A DNA stretch of 64,000 nt from Ichthyophthirius multifiliis (lineage: Eukaryota; Ciliophora; Oligohymenophorea; Hymenostomatida): contig NW_004086031.1 in the NCBI RefSeq assembly GCF_000220395.1, forward strand, positions 1 to 64,000, given 5' to 3'. The position numbers were made by a program, and so were the translations under genes. Each line of letters begins with the position of its first letter. The first letter of the stretch is position 1. Positions 51,422 to 63,747 of this stretch are shown here, piece by piece. The notes beneath the pieces are model-generated. The model was not told the origin of the DNA. It worked only from the letters and a program-made list of their open reading frames with translations, and did no database searches.

Positions 51422-52617
51422 ATATATATATTATATATATATATATATATACATTAAAATATATACATATATATAATATAGGCTTAAGAATAAGTGGTTA
51501 GGATGTCGAAAGAGGTACTTTTTCATAAAGACATGCTAAAGTAAATGATTAAAAAGTTGATAGATAGAAATATTGTCCTTTATCTTAATTATTAAGCGAA
51601 TAAGATAGGTAAATAAATAAGTTGACAATTGCAAATTCTCATCTTTCTGAATTTGGAGTTTTAGGTTTTGAATATGGTTATAGTATAGCAAACCCTAATA
51701 ATTTAGTAATATGGGAGGCCTAATTTGGTGATTTTGCAAATGGAGCGTAGATTATGATTGATAATTTTATTGCTTCGGGTGAATCTAAGTGGAAATAATA
51801 GACTGGATTAGTAATTAATTTACCTCATGGTATGGATGGCTAAGGACCAGAGCATTCTTCAGCTAGAATGGAAAGATTTTTATAACTTTCTGATGATGAT
51901 GTATAAAATTTCTTGCTTAGGAAAAATAGATTGAAAAAATAATCCGTAGAAATTAATCTATAATTAATTTATTGTAGTACTGCAGCTAATTATTTCCATG
52001 CCTTAAGAAGATAGATTAGAAGGCCTTTTAGAAAGCCACTTGTCAATTTATTTTCGAAGAGATTATTAAGATTCTAAGGGGTACTTTATGCTTAAATAAT
52101 AGTATATATATAAAAAAAAATATAAAAAAGGCTACAAGTTCTCTATAAGAATTTAAAGAAGGAAATAGATTTGTAACTGTTTATGATGAGCAATACCCTA
52201 ATGATATTGAAGAGTTTTCTAAAATTAAAAAGGTAGTCTTATGTAGCGGTTAGGTTTATTATGATATTTTAGAAAGAAGACAATAAAATAAAATATAAGT
52301 ATTTTTTTTTAAATATATATATATATAAATATATATATTATATAGGATACATCTATTATTAGATTAGAATAATTTTCTCCTTTCCCATATGAACATTTAA
52401 AAGTTATCATTTAAAAATATAATAATGCCAAGTTTATTTATTGTTAAGAAGAACATGAAAACTAAGGTGGATGGATCTTTTCTAGGCCAAGAATTAAAGT
52501 TGTTTTAAATGAATTATATAAAGAAAACAAAATTAAATATACTGATTTGGAATATATAGGAAGACCTTCTAATTGTTCATCAGCTACTGGTATTATATAT
52601 ATATATTTGATTATATA

Positions 52618-52648
<31 letters not shown>

Positions 52649-52740
52649 ATATATATATATATTTATTATTAAAAGGATCTAATTCTAAACATAAATAAGA
52701 ATTAAATATACTATTAACCAAATTATATGAAAAAAATTGA
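48934..52740 (+). CDS. OGDH: 2-oxoglutarate dehydrogenase E1 component
   Basis: Six introns (49331-49607, 50929-51086, 51338-51481, 52102-52130, 52299-52345, 52590-52675) leave exactly 1021 residues, the usual E1 length. The enzyme decarboxylates 2-oxoglutarate with thiamine diphosphate in the mitochondrial TCA-cycle complex. Landmarks: [18 protein letters not shown] near residue 130; [46 protein letters not shown]; the TPP motif [12 protein letters not shown] to [55 protein letters not shown]; and IYCQEEHENQGGW near the end. The N-terminus ([20 protein letters not shown]) is basic and amphipathic, fitting a mitochondrial presequence. All catalytic signatures are kept. The fourth intron, 29 nt, is the shortest in the window. 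Confidence 0.97.
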
Positions 52741-52956
52741 TTTTTTTCATATATATATTTATAAATAATATATGATATAATAAAAAATATTTTTTACTTT
52801 CGAAAAATTATAAATAAAAAAAATATTTTATGATTATTTTAGAAAAATAAGTATATAAAAAAATGTATATATAAATAAAAAAAAGGTTTTTTTTATATAT
52901 ATATATATAAAATATTTTGCTTTTTAATTGTTATTTTGATCTAACTAATAAACATT

Positions 52957-54841
52957 TCAATAAACCTAATTTAAAAATTAAAAAATAAAATAATAAAAAA
53001 AAATACATTCTAATTTTATTAAAATTTAATTTTTTATCTAGCTTCCTATAATATTTTTTGAATATATTAATCTTTATCAATATCTCTATTATTATCAATC
53101 AAATTATTATTATAATTATTTGTTTTTTACCCTCTTAAATTATTATTAGTATTAATCAAATTACTATTATAATTATTTATGTTTTACATACTTAAATTAT
53201 CATTAGTATTATATATGCTTTAATAATTTAAATTAATATCTTTTTTTTTAAGATTATCTTATTCTAAATTACCCTAAAATTTATTATTATCATTATTATT
53301 ATTAAAATAACCATTATCATTATATAATGAATTTTATTTCTTACATTTATTTTATTATAAAGGTGAATTATCTTATTATAAATTCTAATTATTTTTGAAA
53401 TTTCCATAATATTATAAATTATTATTTTATCCTTTAAAATCAATACTTTATGAATATCTATTAACTTTTTAATTAAGACCTTACTTTAAAGAAGAAACAT
53501 AATTTTAACCTAAATTATTATTATTATAATTTATTTAATTAAAACTTTATTTTGATTATAATAGTCCATAATTACTCCTAGGAGATTAAAGTACAGATTT
53601 TGATTAAAATATATCACAGTTCTTATAGCTTTCATCATTCTATATATTTAATAAATAAAAAAAAAATTTAAAATAAAAAACAATTACAAAAAATTAGCTT
53701 TAAAAGTTCTTTTTAAAATTTTATTAAAATCCTTCTCCCCCATATTTTTTTATAGTTTCTCTACTCATTTACAAAACAGCATTAATTTTTAGATCTAAAT
53801 CATTTTATGGCGTTTAATATATCTACTAATAAGTTTTCCTATCTTCCTAAAAACAATTATTTTATTATTATAAATAAAGACAATTATAATTCTTATCAAA
53901 GTCTATAAAACTGATTTTTTTACTAAACTAAATTTCATTCAAAAAGTTTATTTTCTCATATAAATTCTCTAAAGATATCCTTTTATCTTCATCCTTTATT
54001 AACATCTCTTCCAAAAACTCAACTAAAATAAAACTTCCTAAACTTAATTTAACTCCATTTAATATTTCCTTTAATTTAGGCCAGTTAATCTCATAAATTT
54101 CCTTTAAATAACATTCTTTGCTTACGTTTATTAATGAACAAGCTTCCAATACACTCATTCCAATTGAAAAAACTTCATTTTTATAAAAATCACACTCTGC
54201 TTTTTCACATAACTTTTTCAAACTTTCAAGCATTTAAGGAGAGACATAAAATTCATCTAAATTTCCATAAAGTAATTACTCATAAGCCTTTAAATTTTCC
54301 TTTTCTTTTAAATACTCTCCTCCAACTTTTATTTCGCCGGTATTTTCGTCCAAAAGGATATTAAAAGGTCTTATATCAGCATGAATAATACCATTTTTTT
54401 TCAAATACAAAGACGTATTAACTAAGGTTCTCAATAAATATAGCATTTCTTATTCTTTAAAATATCTATTTTCATTTCTTCTTTAATTAATTTCGTCTTT
54501 GAGATCTTTTTAGTAATACTCAAAAAAAAAATTAATTTTGAAAAAACTCGAACAAAATTCTTCTTATTTTAAGCAATTAAAATTCTGCATTTTTACAATA
54601 TTAGGATGATCCAATTATAAAAATTTTTCGGAATATTATATTATTTTCTCACATTTTTCTTCACTAATTATAGTTTATTATTACTCAAAGTATTATTTTT
54701 TATTATTTTAGGTATCGATTGGAACCAATATTTAACCTTATCCATAATGTGGGTCATTTATAATTTCTTTTTTTGTAAAATCTGATGGATTATATAAAGG
54801 TTAATTTAAATTTTTTATATCTTCTGATTATTGTTTCCCAT
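52957..54841 (-). CDS. Second pseudokinase with N-myristoylation motif
   Basis: Kinase-like from about residue 30 to 330: HPNIVKMQNFNCL, FFEYYQKDLKDEI, YLLRTLVNTSLYLKKNGIIH, HADIRPFNILLDENTG (HRDxKxxN as HADxRxxN), then IKVGGEYLKE where DFG should stand, and DEDKRISLENLYEKINFL at the end. The catalytic-loop Asp remains, but Lys and the DFG Asp are gone, so catalysis is doubtful. The C-terminal 190 residues are Gln/Asn/Ser-rich. Introns 53640-53687 and 52966-53006 fit, the latter placing TGA three codons into the last exon. The apparent start gives MGKQQSED only if one G is added to the GGG after ATG; total exon length is also one base short of a multiple of three. I take this as a base error. 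Same architecture class as 33836-35830, without MORN repeats. Confidence 0.75.
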
Positions 54842-55009
54842 TTTTATTTTATTATTTATATATTTATTTAACAGTAATAAAAATAAAAAATTATATATTT
54901 TATTTACAAATATTATTTATAATTTTTAAAATATATATATAAAATTATTTAAATTAATTTAATTTTATATATATATTATTGTATATTTTTTTCATATTAA
55001 TATAAATAA

Positions 55010-55642
55010 ATGGGAAATAAATAATAAAATAATTAACTAAATAATCTTAAAAGTAAAGATTCTAACTAAGATCTTGCAAGTGATAGATAAAAACAAACTT
55101 AAAAGCACTATTAAGAAATATCTGAAGAAATTAAAAATATGTTTACACCTCATTATAATCTATATTAAGTAATGTTTATTTCTTTATGCATATATTTATA
55201 TATATATATATATATAAAATAAATAAAAAGAAATAAATAATAGATAGAAAAAATAAAATGTTTTGAAAAAAATAAACTTACTGAAAAAAATTATTAATAA
55301 TGTATTAATTAAATATAATAAAAATATTAAAATGATGTTCGGAAGTTAAAATCTTTATTTTAAAAAATTGACGTAATATTTTTATTTATATTATTTTATA
55401 TATTTACCACTTATATTTATGTATTTTTTTATTTTATATATAATAAAAAAAAAAAGGAAGAAGATAGTTAATGCAGATTTAGATGTTAAAAAAAAAAAAC
55501 AGGAACTGAAGGATTTGTTGAATGTATGAGAGCCTGTAATTAATTTATGAAAAAATCTACTATTGATATTTATAATGAATTCTATAAGTAATAACTATCT
55601 GGTATTTTTGAATATAATTAAATAGAAAAATAGTAAAAATGA
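55010..55642 (+). CDS. Small protein with twin CX3C motif (small-Tim/FAM136-like)
   Basis: Three exons: MGNKQQNNQLNNLKSK..., a middle exon (IEKIKCFEKNKLTEKNYQQC), and EEDSQCRFRC...GFVECMRACNQFMKKSTI ending in TGA. The last exon has CRFRC and CMRAC, two CX3C units 12 residues apart, with a helix after them. Twin CX3C is the disulfide-bonded helical hairpin of mitochondrial intermembrane-space proteins such as small Tim chaperones and FAM136A. Two further Cys lie in the middle exon. Splice sites are less certain: the second intron seems to begin GTTCGG. The start lies 168 bp from the divergent pseudokinase start. Confidence 0.6.
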
Positions 55643-57270
55643 TTTTAAAATCAAAATAATAATAGAATATGGAATGAAAAATATATTATATAATGTTTCA
55701 ATTTAATTTTATTTTATTTTTTTAAAAAAAAATATTTATAAAAACTTTTTTTATTATAAAATAATTTATTTGAACAAAAAATTAAAAAATATACTTTAAA
55801 ACCCAAAATAAACCTTTTCTAAAATAAAAACTATTTATTATTTTATATTTTTATTATCCTTTATAATATATTATATATCTCTTAATTCTCTATAAAACTA
55901 ATAAATTTTATTCCAAATAAAATCAATCGAAAAATAATAATAAAAAAAATTAAAAGTTTAAACATAATTCCATAAAATAATTTTCAAAGAATTTGAATAT
56001 AGTATCTCTTTTTTAAATATAAAAACTTTTAAATATAATAAAAATACAATATATGATACAAATAATTATTGATAATTTAATAAAAGAAAATGCATTATTT
56101 GTATATTTATTGATTTCTCAAATAATACATAGAAAGCATAAATAATATTTCTAAAAATAATTAATATATATTGATTTTTTTATTATTTGTTTTAAAGTCC
56201 AATATTAATAAAACTAAAGGGGACTTATTATATATTAAACCTAAAATAATTAATTATTTAATTTTTTTTTTTTTTAATAAATAATTATTCGCTAATGAAA
56301 AATAAATAAATGAATTAAAACACAAAAATCATAAAACAGCTATTACCTATACAATATAAAAATATAATAAAAGACAAATAATAATATTATATTTAAAGTA
56401 AAACAAATATTGCTCTCCATACAATAAAATACATTGAAAAAATAATTTGAATGAAAACCTATAATTGGAAATGAAATTTAAATAAAAAATAGAAAGAAAA
56501 TATATTAGATCAACTGTAAATGCAATATTTATATACCAGAGAAAATCGATTTTAAAGATAATAACTAACTTATTCAACTTAATCTTATTGAACTAATAAA
56601 ATAATTAAAAAGATATATAAATAATATTCAAAAAGTAAAAAATAACTAATATTTTATTCAATAATTAAACAAAATTATAGGCCCAAACATGAAATAATAT
56701 TAAAAATAACAATTAAGAAAAAAAAAAGATAATAATTATTTGAAAAATCAATAAAATAAAAGAAAATATTAAATAAAAAATCATTAAACAAACAAAAAAA
56801 TAATAATAATTTAAATAAAATAACTTTCTAAATATAATAATATAATCCTGCCTTTAAAAAACATAAATAATTAATTAATAAAAATAAATCTAATTATTAA
56901 ATAATAAAAAATAAGTAATACAAAAAAAAAAAAATTAATAGTAATACAAGAAAATTTTAAATATGATAAATAAAATATTATTATTTTAATAATAATTATA
57001 TAAAATATTATATTTTATATTATTAATTATTATTATATATATATTTATAAGCATTATGAAATAAATTTATACCTATAAACATTTTTTTTTTTCTAAGAAA
57101 AAGAAATAAATTATACATTTCACCTAAAAAATAAACAAACTATATAAAAATAAAATAAAAGTGAATAAATATAATATATTTAAATTAATAATTAAATATT
57201 TATGTTTAATATAAAAAATTAAATTATATAAAAATAATAAAAAAAAACAAAGTATTATATTACTTTTTAT
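55643..57270. other. Long AT-rich region without convincing gene
   Basis: About 1.6 kb between convergent genes. Some frames stay open for over 70 codons because TGA is rare, but their Ile/Tyr/Phe/Asn/Lys-only composition is that of noise. No RNA gene or repeat of note. Confidence 0.55.
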
Positions 57271-58200
57271 TCATTTATATGCTTCTTCAAAATCAATTTA
57301 ATTAATTACTAATTATTATTTTTCTTCATAATTTTCATCTACCCATTTGTATTTTATAATTTTAGGAACACATTTACCATATTTATCATACTTTTTTAAA
57401 TACATATATAAAAATAATAAAAAATAAAAACTCCAGTTTCTCTAGCCTAAGTAATAATATAAGGTAAAAAAGGTATAAAAAAAGCCAAAAACGGAAAACT
57501 TAGTAAACTATATAAAGTTTTAATCATAAACAAAATTTGCCTAATTTACCATTCTTATTTTTTATCATATCCATAGATTAAAGCAAAGCTACTTCCACTT
57601 AATAAAACAAATATAATTAAATCATACAATAATAATTTTATTAATCTACCACCTCTATTATTAATTATTTGATTTTTTTTAAATAAAAAACAAATTAAAA
57701 TAATACTTAGATTTATCGCATTTACAACAACAACAAAAATCTTAATAATTTGAATCTTTATACATTTAATTATTATTAAATCTAAAACTAATTAACTTAC
57801 CTTTTGATTAACTACAAGGTAAAATAATAAAACAAATCCAAACCATAATAATTTAAAGACCAAAACCGATAATATCAGACATTATATTAATATTGATACC
57901 TGGACCATTTTAAGTACATTATTAATAACTATTACTTTAAGTAGAATTGCATAAAAAAAACTATAAATACCCTATAAACCCACCCAATATTCCAACACAG
58001 AAAAATTAAAGTTTTTTAAAAATAACTATATACCTTATTAATTACCATTCATCACTTTTATCAATAGAAAAAAATACTAATAAATAAAAAAGACTTTGTA
58101 TGCCGTAAAAAGGGAAAAACTCAAAAATCATAAAAAACCAAAATGAAAAGGTTCTAAATTAAGTCCAAATTGATTTATCGACTTTTTTTTATAATCATTT

Positions 58201-58263
<63 letters not shown>

Positions 58264-59140
58264 TTGAATATAGATACCAATTTCTATATATACATAAAAA
58301 ACTACAATCTATATATTATTCTACATGTTATAAAGGCTCATCAATTTATATTCTGTATTTTATTTATTAAATTTTTATATATATATATATATACTATATA
58401 ATAATTTTACTTTAGTTAATACATGATTTCTTATTCAATATAAGGCCAATTTTCATCAATCAAGTCATCAATTATATCTTAAACGAACTAATACTTTAAA
58501 TAAAAATAAATAGAAATTAAATATTAAATTAAAACCATATAAGGATCTTTTAATGCTTATTTTATTTCTGGTCTTGATTAATTAATTAATTATAAAAGAA
58601 TAACTTAAATTTTATTTCGAATCCATCCGTTTATTTTTTCTTTTTATTATGAAATAAACTATTAGTATTTTACATCTAATTTTTAATATTCTTATTTTAT
58701 TTGTTTATTTATTATTTCTAATTTTTCTTTAATTTCTATTTTCCCTAGTTAAAGCATGTCTTCGGCTTTTTATATTATAGGATTGTTTTATTTTATATTA
58801 TCATACTAAAAATAATGATTAAAATTTGGTTTTATTAATAAAAAAAACAACTTTTTATTTGCCAAAATTTTATATGTCTTTTAAATCTTGTTTAAATTTT
58901 ATTTTTTGCTCTAAATAAAGTTGATCTTATCTAATTTAAAAAATTGAATAAATAAAGTTTATATATTTAATGTTTAATTTTTTAAAAAGTTTAAACAAAA
59001 AAAGAAGAAATTCTTAATATTTATTTTTACGTTTATTATTGATTAATTTATAATCTTTAATCATTTTTAGGGTCATATAACATTATTTAAGGATTTTCAC
59101 TTTATAATTAAGATTATTATTAATCTTTTGAGTTTTACAT
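57271..59140 (-). CDS. Multi-span membrane protein with N-terminal coiled coil, ciliate family of unknown function
   Basis: At least eight short introns join exons that keep phase. The N-terminal half is cytosolic and helical (EQKIKFKQDLKDIQNFGKQK; DMLQLGKIEIKEKLEIINKQ; DDLIDENWPYIEQEIMYQL). The membrane half begins with KSIWTQFRTFSFWFFMIFEF, then FPFYGIQSLFYLLVFFSIDK with DEWQL, a LQFFCVGILGGFIGY helix, IIGFGLQIIMVWICFIILPC, a run of Cys (KDFCCCCKCDK), and last helices (LIKLLLYDLIIFVLLSGSSF; LYSLLSFPFLAFFIPFLPYI). The tail is KWVDENYEEKQQL. The Cys cluster next to a helix could be palmitoylated or bind metal. The Ser-Ile-Trp plus Pro-x-Tyr-Gly plus Asp-Lys-x-Asp-Glu pattern looks familial, but I cannot name it. 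One intron is essentially a 56-base TA repeat. Confidence 0.75.
58205..58260. repeat. (TA)28 microsatellite in an intron
   Basis: Uninterrupted TA tract inside an intron of the membrane-protein gene. It is one of about ten such tracts in the window (others near 12835, 18335, 20538, 29186, 32807, 45236, 50941 and 51375), mostly in introns or just past stop codons. Confidence 0.9.
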
Positions 59141-60029
59141 TCTAATAATTTTTTTAATTAATTAATAATAAAAATTATTTATAAAATATTTTTAATAATT
59201 AAAAAATTTAGTTTATAATTAATTAATAATTTATATTTTTTAAAAATAAAAGATATAATAAAATAAACAAAATTTCTGTAAATAAATAAGTAAATACTAA
59301 AAATAAAAATATCATCAATCTTTAATTTTAATTTTATTGTTTTAATTAATAAATATTTTTTAATATATATGATCTTTAATTAATTTATTATTTATAATAA
59401 ATCTTTACTATAAAGTCTCAGACTAATATCAACTTTTTAATTTTATAGTGAAATCAAATACTATTTTTTTTCAAGAAGTTCAAATTTTAGAAATTAAACT
59501 TATAAATAAATTTTCTATATTTTAAAAAATAACTAATTTAAATTTAATAGATATAACTAAAATATTATTCAGAATTTTATTTCTCTCTATATATTTTTTT
59601 TATATAAACTTAATAAATATTAAAATATACTTTTAGGCTTTAACTTTATAAACTTTTTTAAGTTCTTCAATATAAAATAAATTATATAAATAATCTTTAT
59701 AAAAAATTAATGCTTCCCTAATTATTTAAAGACTTTCTATATTTAATTATAAATACTAAAACTAAGAACTAATTAAATTTTAAATATAAAAAAGTTAATT
59801 TTTATTTATATTAATATGTTAATTTTTTAGATTTATATAAAATATTTATTTTAAAAACAATAACTAAAACGAAAAAAGCAAATATAAAAAATATATTAAT
59901 ACAACTATTTCTATTAAAATAGTAATCAAAAGAAGAAAAAAAAAATATCATTTCAAGTTAAATATATATAAATATTAATTAAAAAAAAAAGGAAAAAATA
60001 AAAAAAATCAATTAAAAAAAATTAAAAAA
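59141..60029. other. Divergent intergenic region with a possible minus-strand exon
   Basis: Mostly A/T noise between divergent genes. On the minus strand about 59650-59790 reads NLISSQFQYLQLNIESLQII then REALIFYKDYLYNLFYIEEL, which has ordinary composition and could be a coding exon or relic. No start, stop or partner exon was found. Confidence 0.35.
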
Positions 60030-61439
60030 ATGTCATCTTGTATAAGTACAGGTATATCCGCTCTATATATTCTAGACCATAAAGGGCGTGTATTAATAAA
60101 CCGATGTTACAAAGGAGACATGCCAATAAATATTCATGAAATATTCAATAAAAAGATCTTAGAATACGATGAATATACAATAAAGCCAATATTGCGTGAC
60201 AAATACGGGCACTCATATTTTTACATATAACACAATAATTTAATATTCTTGGCCATATCTCGTAAAAACGCCAACTGTATGATGGTTTTTACATTCTTAT
60301 ACTAATTAGTCTAAGTCTTTGTTGATTACTTTAAAGAATTAGAAGAAGAATCTATTAGGGACAACTTTGTAATTATATATGAATTATTAGATGAGATGAT
60401 GGACAATGGATATCCTTAAACTACAGAAAACAGAATTCTTAAAGAATTCATCAAAACCGAATATCACGAACTCAAAAAGGAAAAGAACAAATAATAAGCT
60501 CCTGTTGATTAGATGCAAGTCAGCTAAATTACAGGAACAGTTACATGGCGTCCTGAAGGTATCAAGTATAAGAAAAACGAAATCTTCCTCGATGTAGTCG
60601 AAAAACTCAATTTCTTAGTTAGTAAATAAGGAAGCGTTATTAAATCAGAAATCATTGGTGTTTTAAAAGTTAGATGTGCCCTTTCAGGCATGCCTGAATT
60701 AAGATTAGGTATTTTATATTTATATATTTGTTTATTTTAAAAAAAGAAATATAATTTAAATAATAAATATTTTTTTAAATAAATAAAAAAAAAAGGTATA
60801 AATGATAAAGCTTATTACGATGCTTAAGGTAGAACCCCAACAACAAAGGCTATAGATTTTGATGACATGAAATTCCATGCCTGTGTTCGTTTATCTAAAT
60901 TTGAAAACGAGAAAATAATATCTTTTATTCCTCCTGATGGTGCCTTTGAACTAGCTTCATATAGACTTGACTTAAAAGTTAAATCCTTATTTACAGTTGA
61001 TGTAGTTATTGAAAGGAAATCTTCTAACAAAATAAATTTTAATGTAACCGCTAAAAGTAATTTCAAGGCCAAATCGACAGCAAATAACGTAGAAATTTAC
61101 ATTCCAGTACCCGACGATGCCTAATCTCCTCATTTTAAATCCGCTTACGGAAGTATTAGTTATGTTCCTGATAAAGAAGCTATGTGCTGGTCTTTCAAAA
61201 CCTTCCCTGGATAAAAAGAATACACCATGACTGCTCATTTCTAATTACCTTCTGTGGTTTCTCCCAACAGGGAAAAGTTCAACAAGATGCCAATCAATGT
61301 GATTTTTGAAATCCCTTATTATACTGTTAGTGGATTCTAAGTTAGATATTTGAAAATTTAAGACAAAAGCGGATATCATGCATCTCCTTGGGTTAGATAT
61401 ATTACTCAAAATGGTGAATATTAGATTAGAATGAGTTGA
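60030..61439 (+). CDS. AP1M1: AP-1 clathrin adaptor complex mu subunit
   Basis: One 87-nt intron (60709-60795) gives exactly 440 residues, close to the family's usual 420-440. The N-terminal longin-like domain (residues 1-140: ISALYILDHKGRVLINRCYK; FLAISRKNANCMMVFTFLYQ; YELLDEMMDNGYPQTTENRI) is followed by a linker and the mu-homology domain: VTWRPEGIKYKKNEIFLDVV, VLKVRCALSGMPELRLG, FIPPDGAFELASYRL, SISYVPDKEAMCWSFKTFPG and YHASPWVRYITQNGEYQIRM. AP-1 sorts cargo with YxxPhi signals at trans-Golgi and endosomes, in ciliates also toward lysosome-related secretory organelles. TGVTWR-EGI-YKKNE-FLDV and LSGMPELRLG favour AP-1 over AP-2. Codons are richer in G and C than the neighbours, as for a well expressed conserved gene. 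Confidence 0.97.
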
Positions 61440-61665
61440 TTTTTTTTATTGAAAAAAATCTATTTTTTATATATATATAAAAATGATTTATTTATTTTAT
61501 GAGGATAATATACAATGAAAAAAAAAAAAAGAAAGAAATGAAAATTAATATATATATATAATATATATTATGTATTTTTTGTTTATCTTTTTTTATTATA
61601 TAAAAAATATCGAAATGTTTATTTTTTATATTATAATTATTAATTAAAACCCTTTATTTTTATAT

Positions 61666-62849
61666 TCATTATAAAGTTACAAAAAATACATCTTTAAAAT
61701 TTGTTAATATTTTATCCACAAACTCATGCATTTATTTAATTTCTTAATTAAAATAATATCCTGTAGTAATAACTTTTGCAAAACTATCAACCTCATTGAC
61801 TAAGAGTTTTCTAAATTTCATATTTTGGATTAATTTAGCCCTTAAAAAGCAAATAAAAATATGATCTTATTTCATTAAACTATATGTATATTTCTTCTAA
61901 AAGTAGTATCTTCATAATTCACATTATATTAATAAATATTTAAATACATCTCATTTTTTTGAAACTCTTTTAGATTTTATTAAACAACACCATAATGTTT
62001 TCCATTTTCATTTAATTTTAAACTTAAAACGTTTTCATTTCCTAAATAAATTCCATGTATTTAATTACTAGTAATAAAGAAAAAGTACCTGGCCAAATAT
62101 AAATATGAGTTCCAGGAATCAAACACTCATTTTTTATAGGCCAGAAAATATCAATACTATCTTTATATTAATCTAGATTTTATTCTATATTTTCCATATC
62201 TATTTGTGTATTAAAATATATTAGATTGATTATTTCTCTTTATATAAGAAAATAAAAAATATTATATAGTTTTTTTTGCATTTAATATTATTTACTTTAA
62301 TGCAATTTATATAGATTATTATGTATATGAATACCTATTATTAATGGTTTATTTTATTTGCTAAATATTCTATTTTGCTTCTAATAAGTCTTTACTTTCC
62401 AATGTTTAAATAAATTTTAGCTTTGTAACTGCAAAAACAAATTATTTAAATTATTTTTGTTCACATAATTCTACTTCTTAGACTAAACAAAGCTATAATT
62501 AATCAAATAACTTCATTTTTTTATTTTCAGGAAGTATTAATGTATTTATATTATTATGATCTCGTAAGTATTTTTCTTATTAGTATTATATTTTTATCTT
62601 TTTTCTTGATTAAAATTCTTAAAACAAAACATCTAAACAATCATATTAATTATTACTAAATAAAAAAAATAAATTTAAAGTTTTTGTGTTAAATGATATT
62701 AGTAAACTTGAAAATAAAGGATTCAAACTTATATCTGATATATTAAATGTAAATAATATTTTTTCTTTATTTATTTCTAAAAGCTTTAATTCCCACAATT
62801 TTTATTCAATTATTTGTAAGAAAACAGATTTTTATTATTCTTCTTCCAT
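61666..62849 (-). CDS. LRAT-like (NlpC/P60 superfamily) domain protein, frame-broken
   Basis: A helical N-terminal region (MEEEQQKSVFLQIIEQKLWE; LFDQLQLCLVQEVELCEQKQ) precedes, across a 97-nt intron, an LRAT-type opening: LIPGTHIYIWPG, then HGIYLGNENVLSLKLNENGK. The GxHIYxWxG...HGIYLG pair is the family's first strand and catalytic His region. The two halves are out of frame by one base near 62075, and a second one-base shift occurs near 61890 before YSLMKQDHIFICF. With two single added bases the total length is divisible by three (363 codons). The expected NCEHF with catalytic Cys is not seen; the corresponding place reads KQDHIF. LRAT-like proteins are acyltransferases or phospholipases; this one may be inactive or damaged. 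A TGA ends it after VFFVTLQ. Confidence 0.55.
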
Positions 62850-63309
62850 TATATTGATTTATTTGCTTATATAATTATTCTTATTTATTTTTTTTAATTA
62901 TTTTATAAATATTTTACAATATTTTATAATTATTATAATAAACAAATAAAAATAAATATTCTTAAATTATAATCCAATAAAAATATTATATATATATATA
63001 AAAAGAAATATCGAAAAAAAAATATAATATATATATTAAATAAATATATTGAGTTATTACAATATAATTAAATAATAATATTGTATAATTAAATAAAATT
63101 TATATAAAATTATATAAAATATTTATAATTAGAAATATAATATATAAATATAAATAATATATATATATATATAAATATATATATATTTATATATATATAT
63201 AAAAATATTTCTTAAATAGCTTTTTATTATATAATTAAAAATATTAATATGAAAAAATATATATTACAAATAAATTTTTTTAAATATAAATTCAAAAAAA
63301 TAATTAAAG
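62850..63309. other. AT-rich spacer
   Basis: A/T homopolymers and TA runs (near 63155-63200). Nothing recognised. Confidence 0.6.
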
Positions 63310-63747
63310 CAATCAAACTCAAACTTTTCTTTTAGGATATCGAAAATATTCTATAAATCTTCATCTTTAATTTGAGTATTTATTATTTTGAAATTTCCCA
63401 TCACTAAATAAAATTAATAATATCATTTAAAAAATCTATTTTTAACAATTTAATATGAATAATATATATTTAATTTTATTATTTTTAAACAAACAAACAA
63501 AATAATTTATGTTCAAAATAATAAAACCAACCTTACAATAATTGAAAACCTAAATTTGTTACTAAACTCATTAATATTTTTATTTTTTTCGAGTTTATAT
63601 TCAAATAACATTCGAACTCTCTCTCTTTTTAATAAACTATTTATATCTATTTATATATTGATTTTAAGTTAAAATTGCATTATTAATTATATCTTTTTTT
63701 TCAAATTTTCTTCTTATTTATTTATTTATTAATTATTTAATTTACAT
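63310..63747 (-). CDS. Fragmentary gene, unknown, low confidence
   Basis: A frame from ATG (MQIKQLINKQIRRKFEKKDI) breaks near an AGAGAGAGAG stretch. The next frame reads RERVRMLFEYKLEKNKNINE then FSNKFRFSII up to a good donor GTAAGG. About 140 nt further on, after TTTAG, MGNFKIINTQIKDEDLQNIF appears with normal composition. Phase does not close across this intron. It could be one small gene with errors, or the second part could be its own gene. No stop was found. Family unknown. Confidence 0.3.

Noticed and set aside
55643-57270. Long open frames in the 1.6-kb spacer
   Set aside because: Composition is only Ile, Tyr, Phe, Asn, Lys and Leu. With TGA the only stop, A/T-rich noise stays open for long distances.
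334-61439. Numerous in-frame TAA and TAG codons that would mark most genes as pseudogenes under the standard code
   Set aside because: They fall where Gln is expected in conserved proteins (for example VNNQIGFTT and CQEEHENQGGW in the dehydrogenase), and every gene ends at TGA. This is the ciliate nuclear code.
63600-63630. GTTCGAAT on the minus strand, like a tRNA T-loop
   Set aside because: The flanking bases cannot form a T-stem, acceptor stem or anticodon arm; it reads as coding sequence instead.
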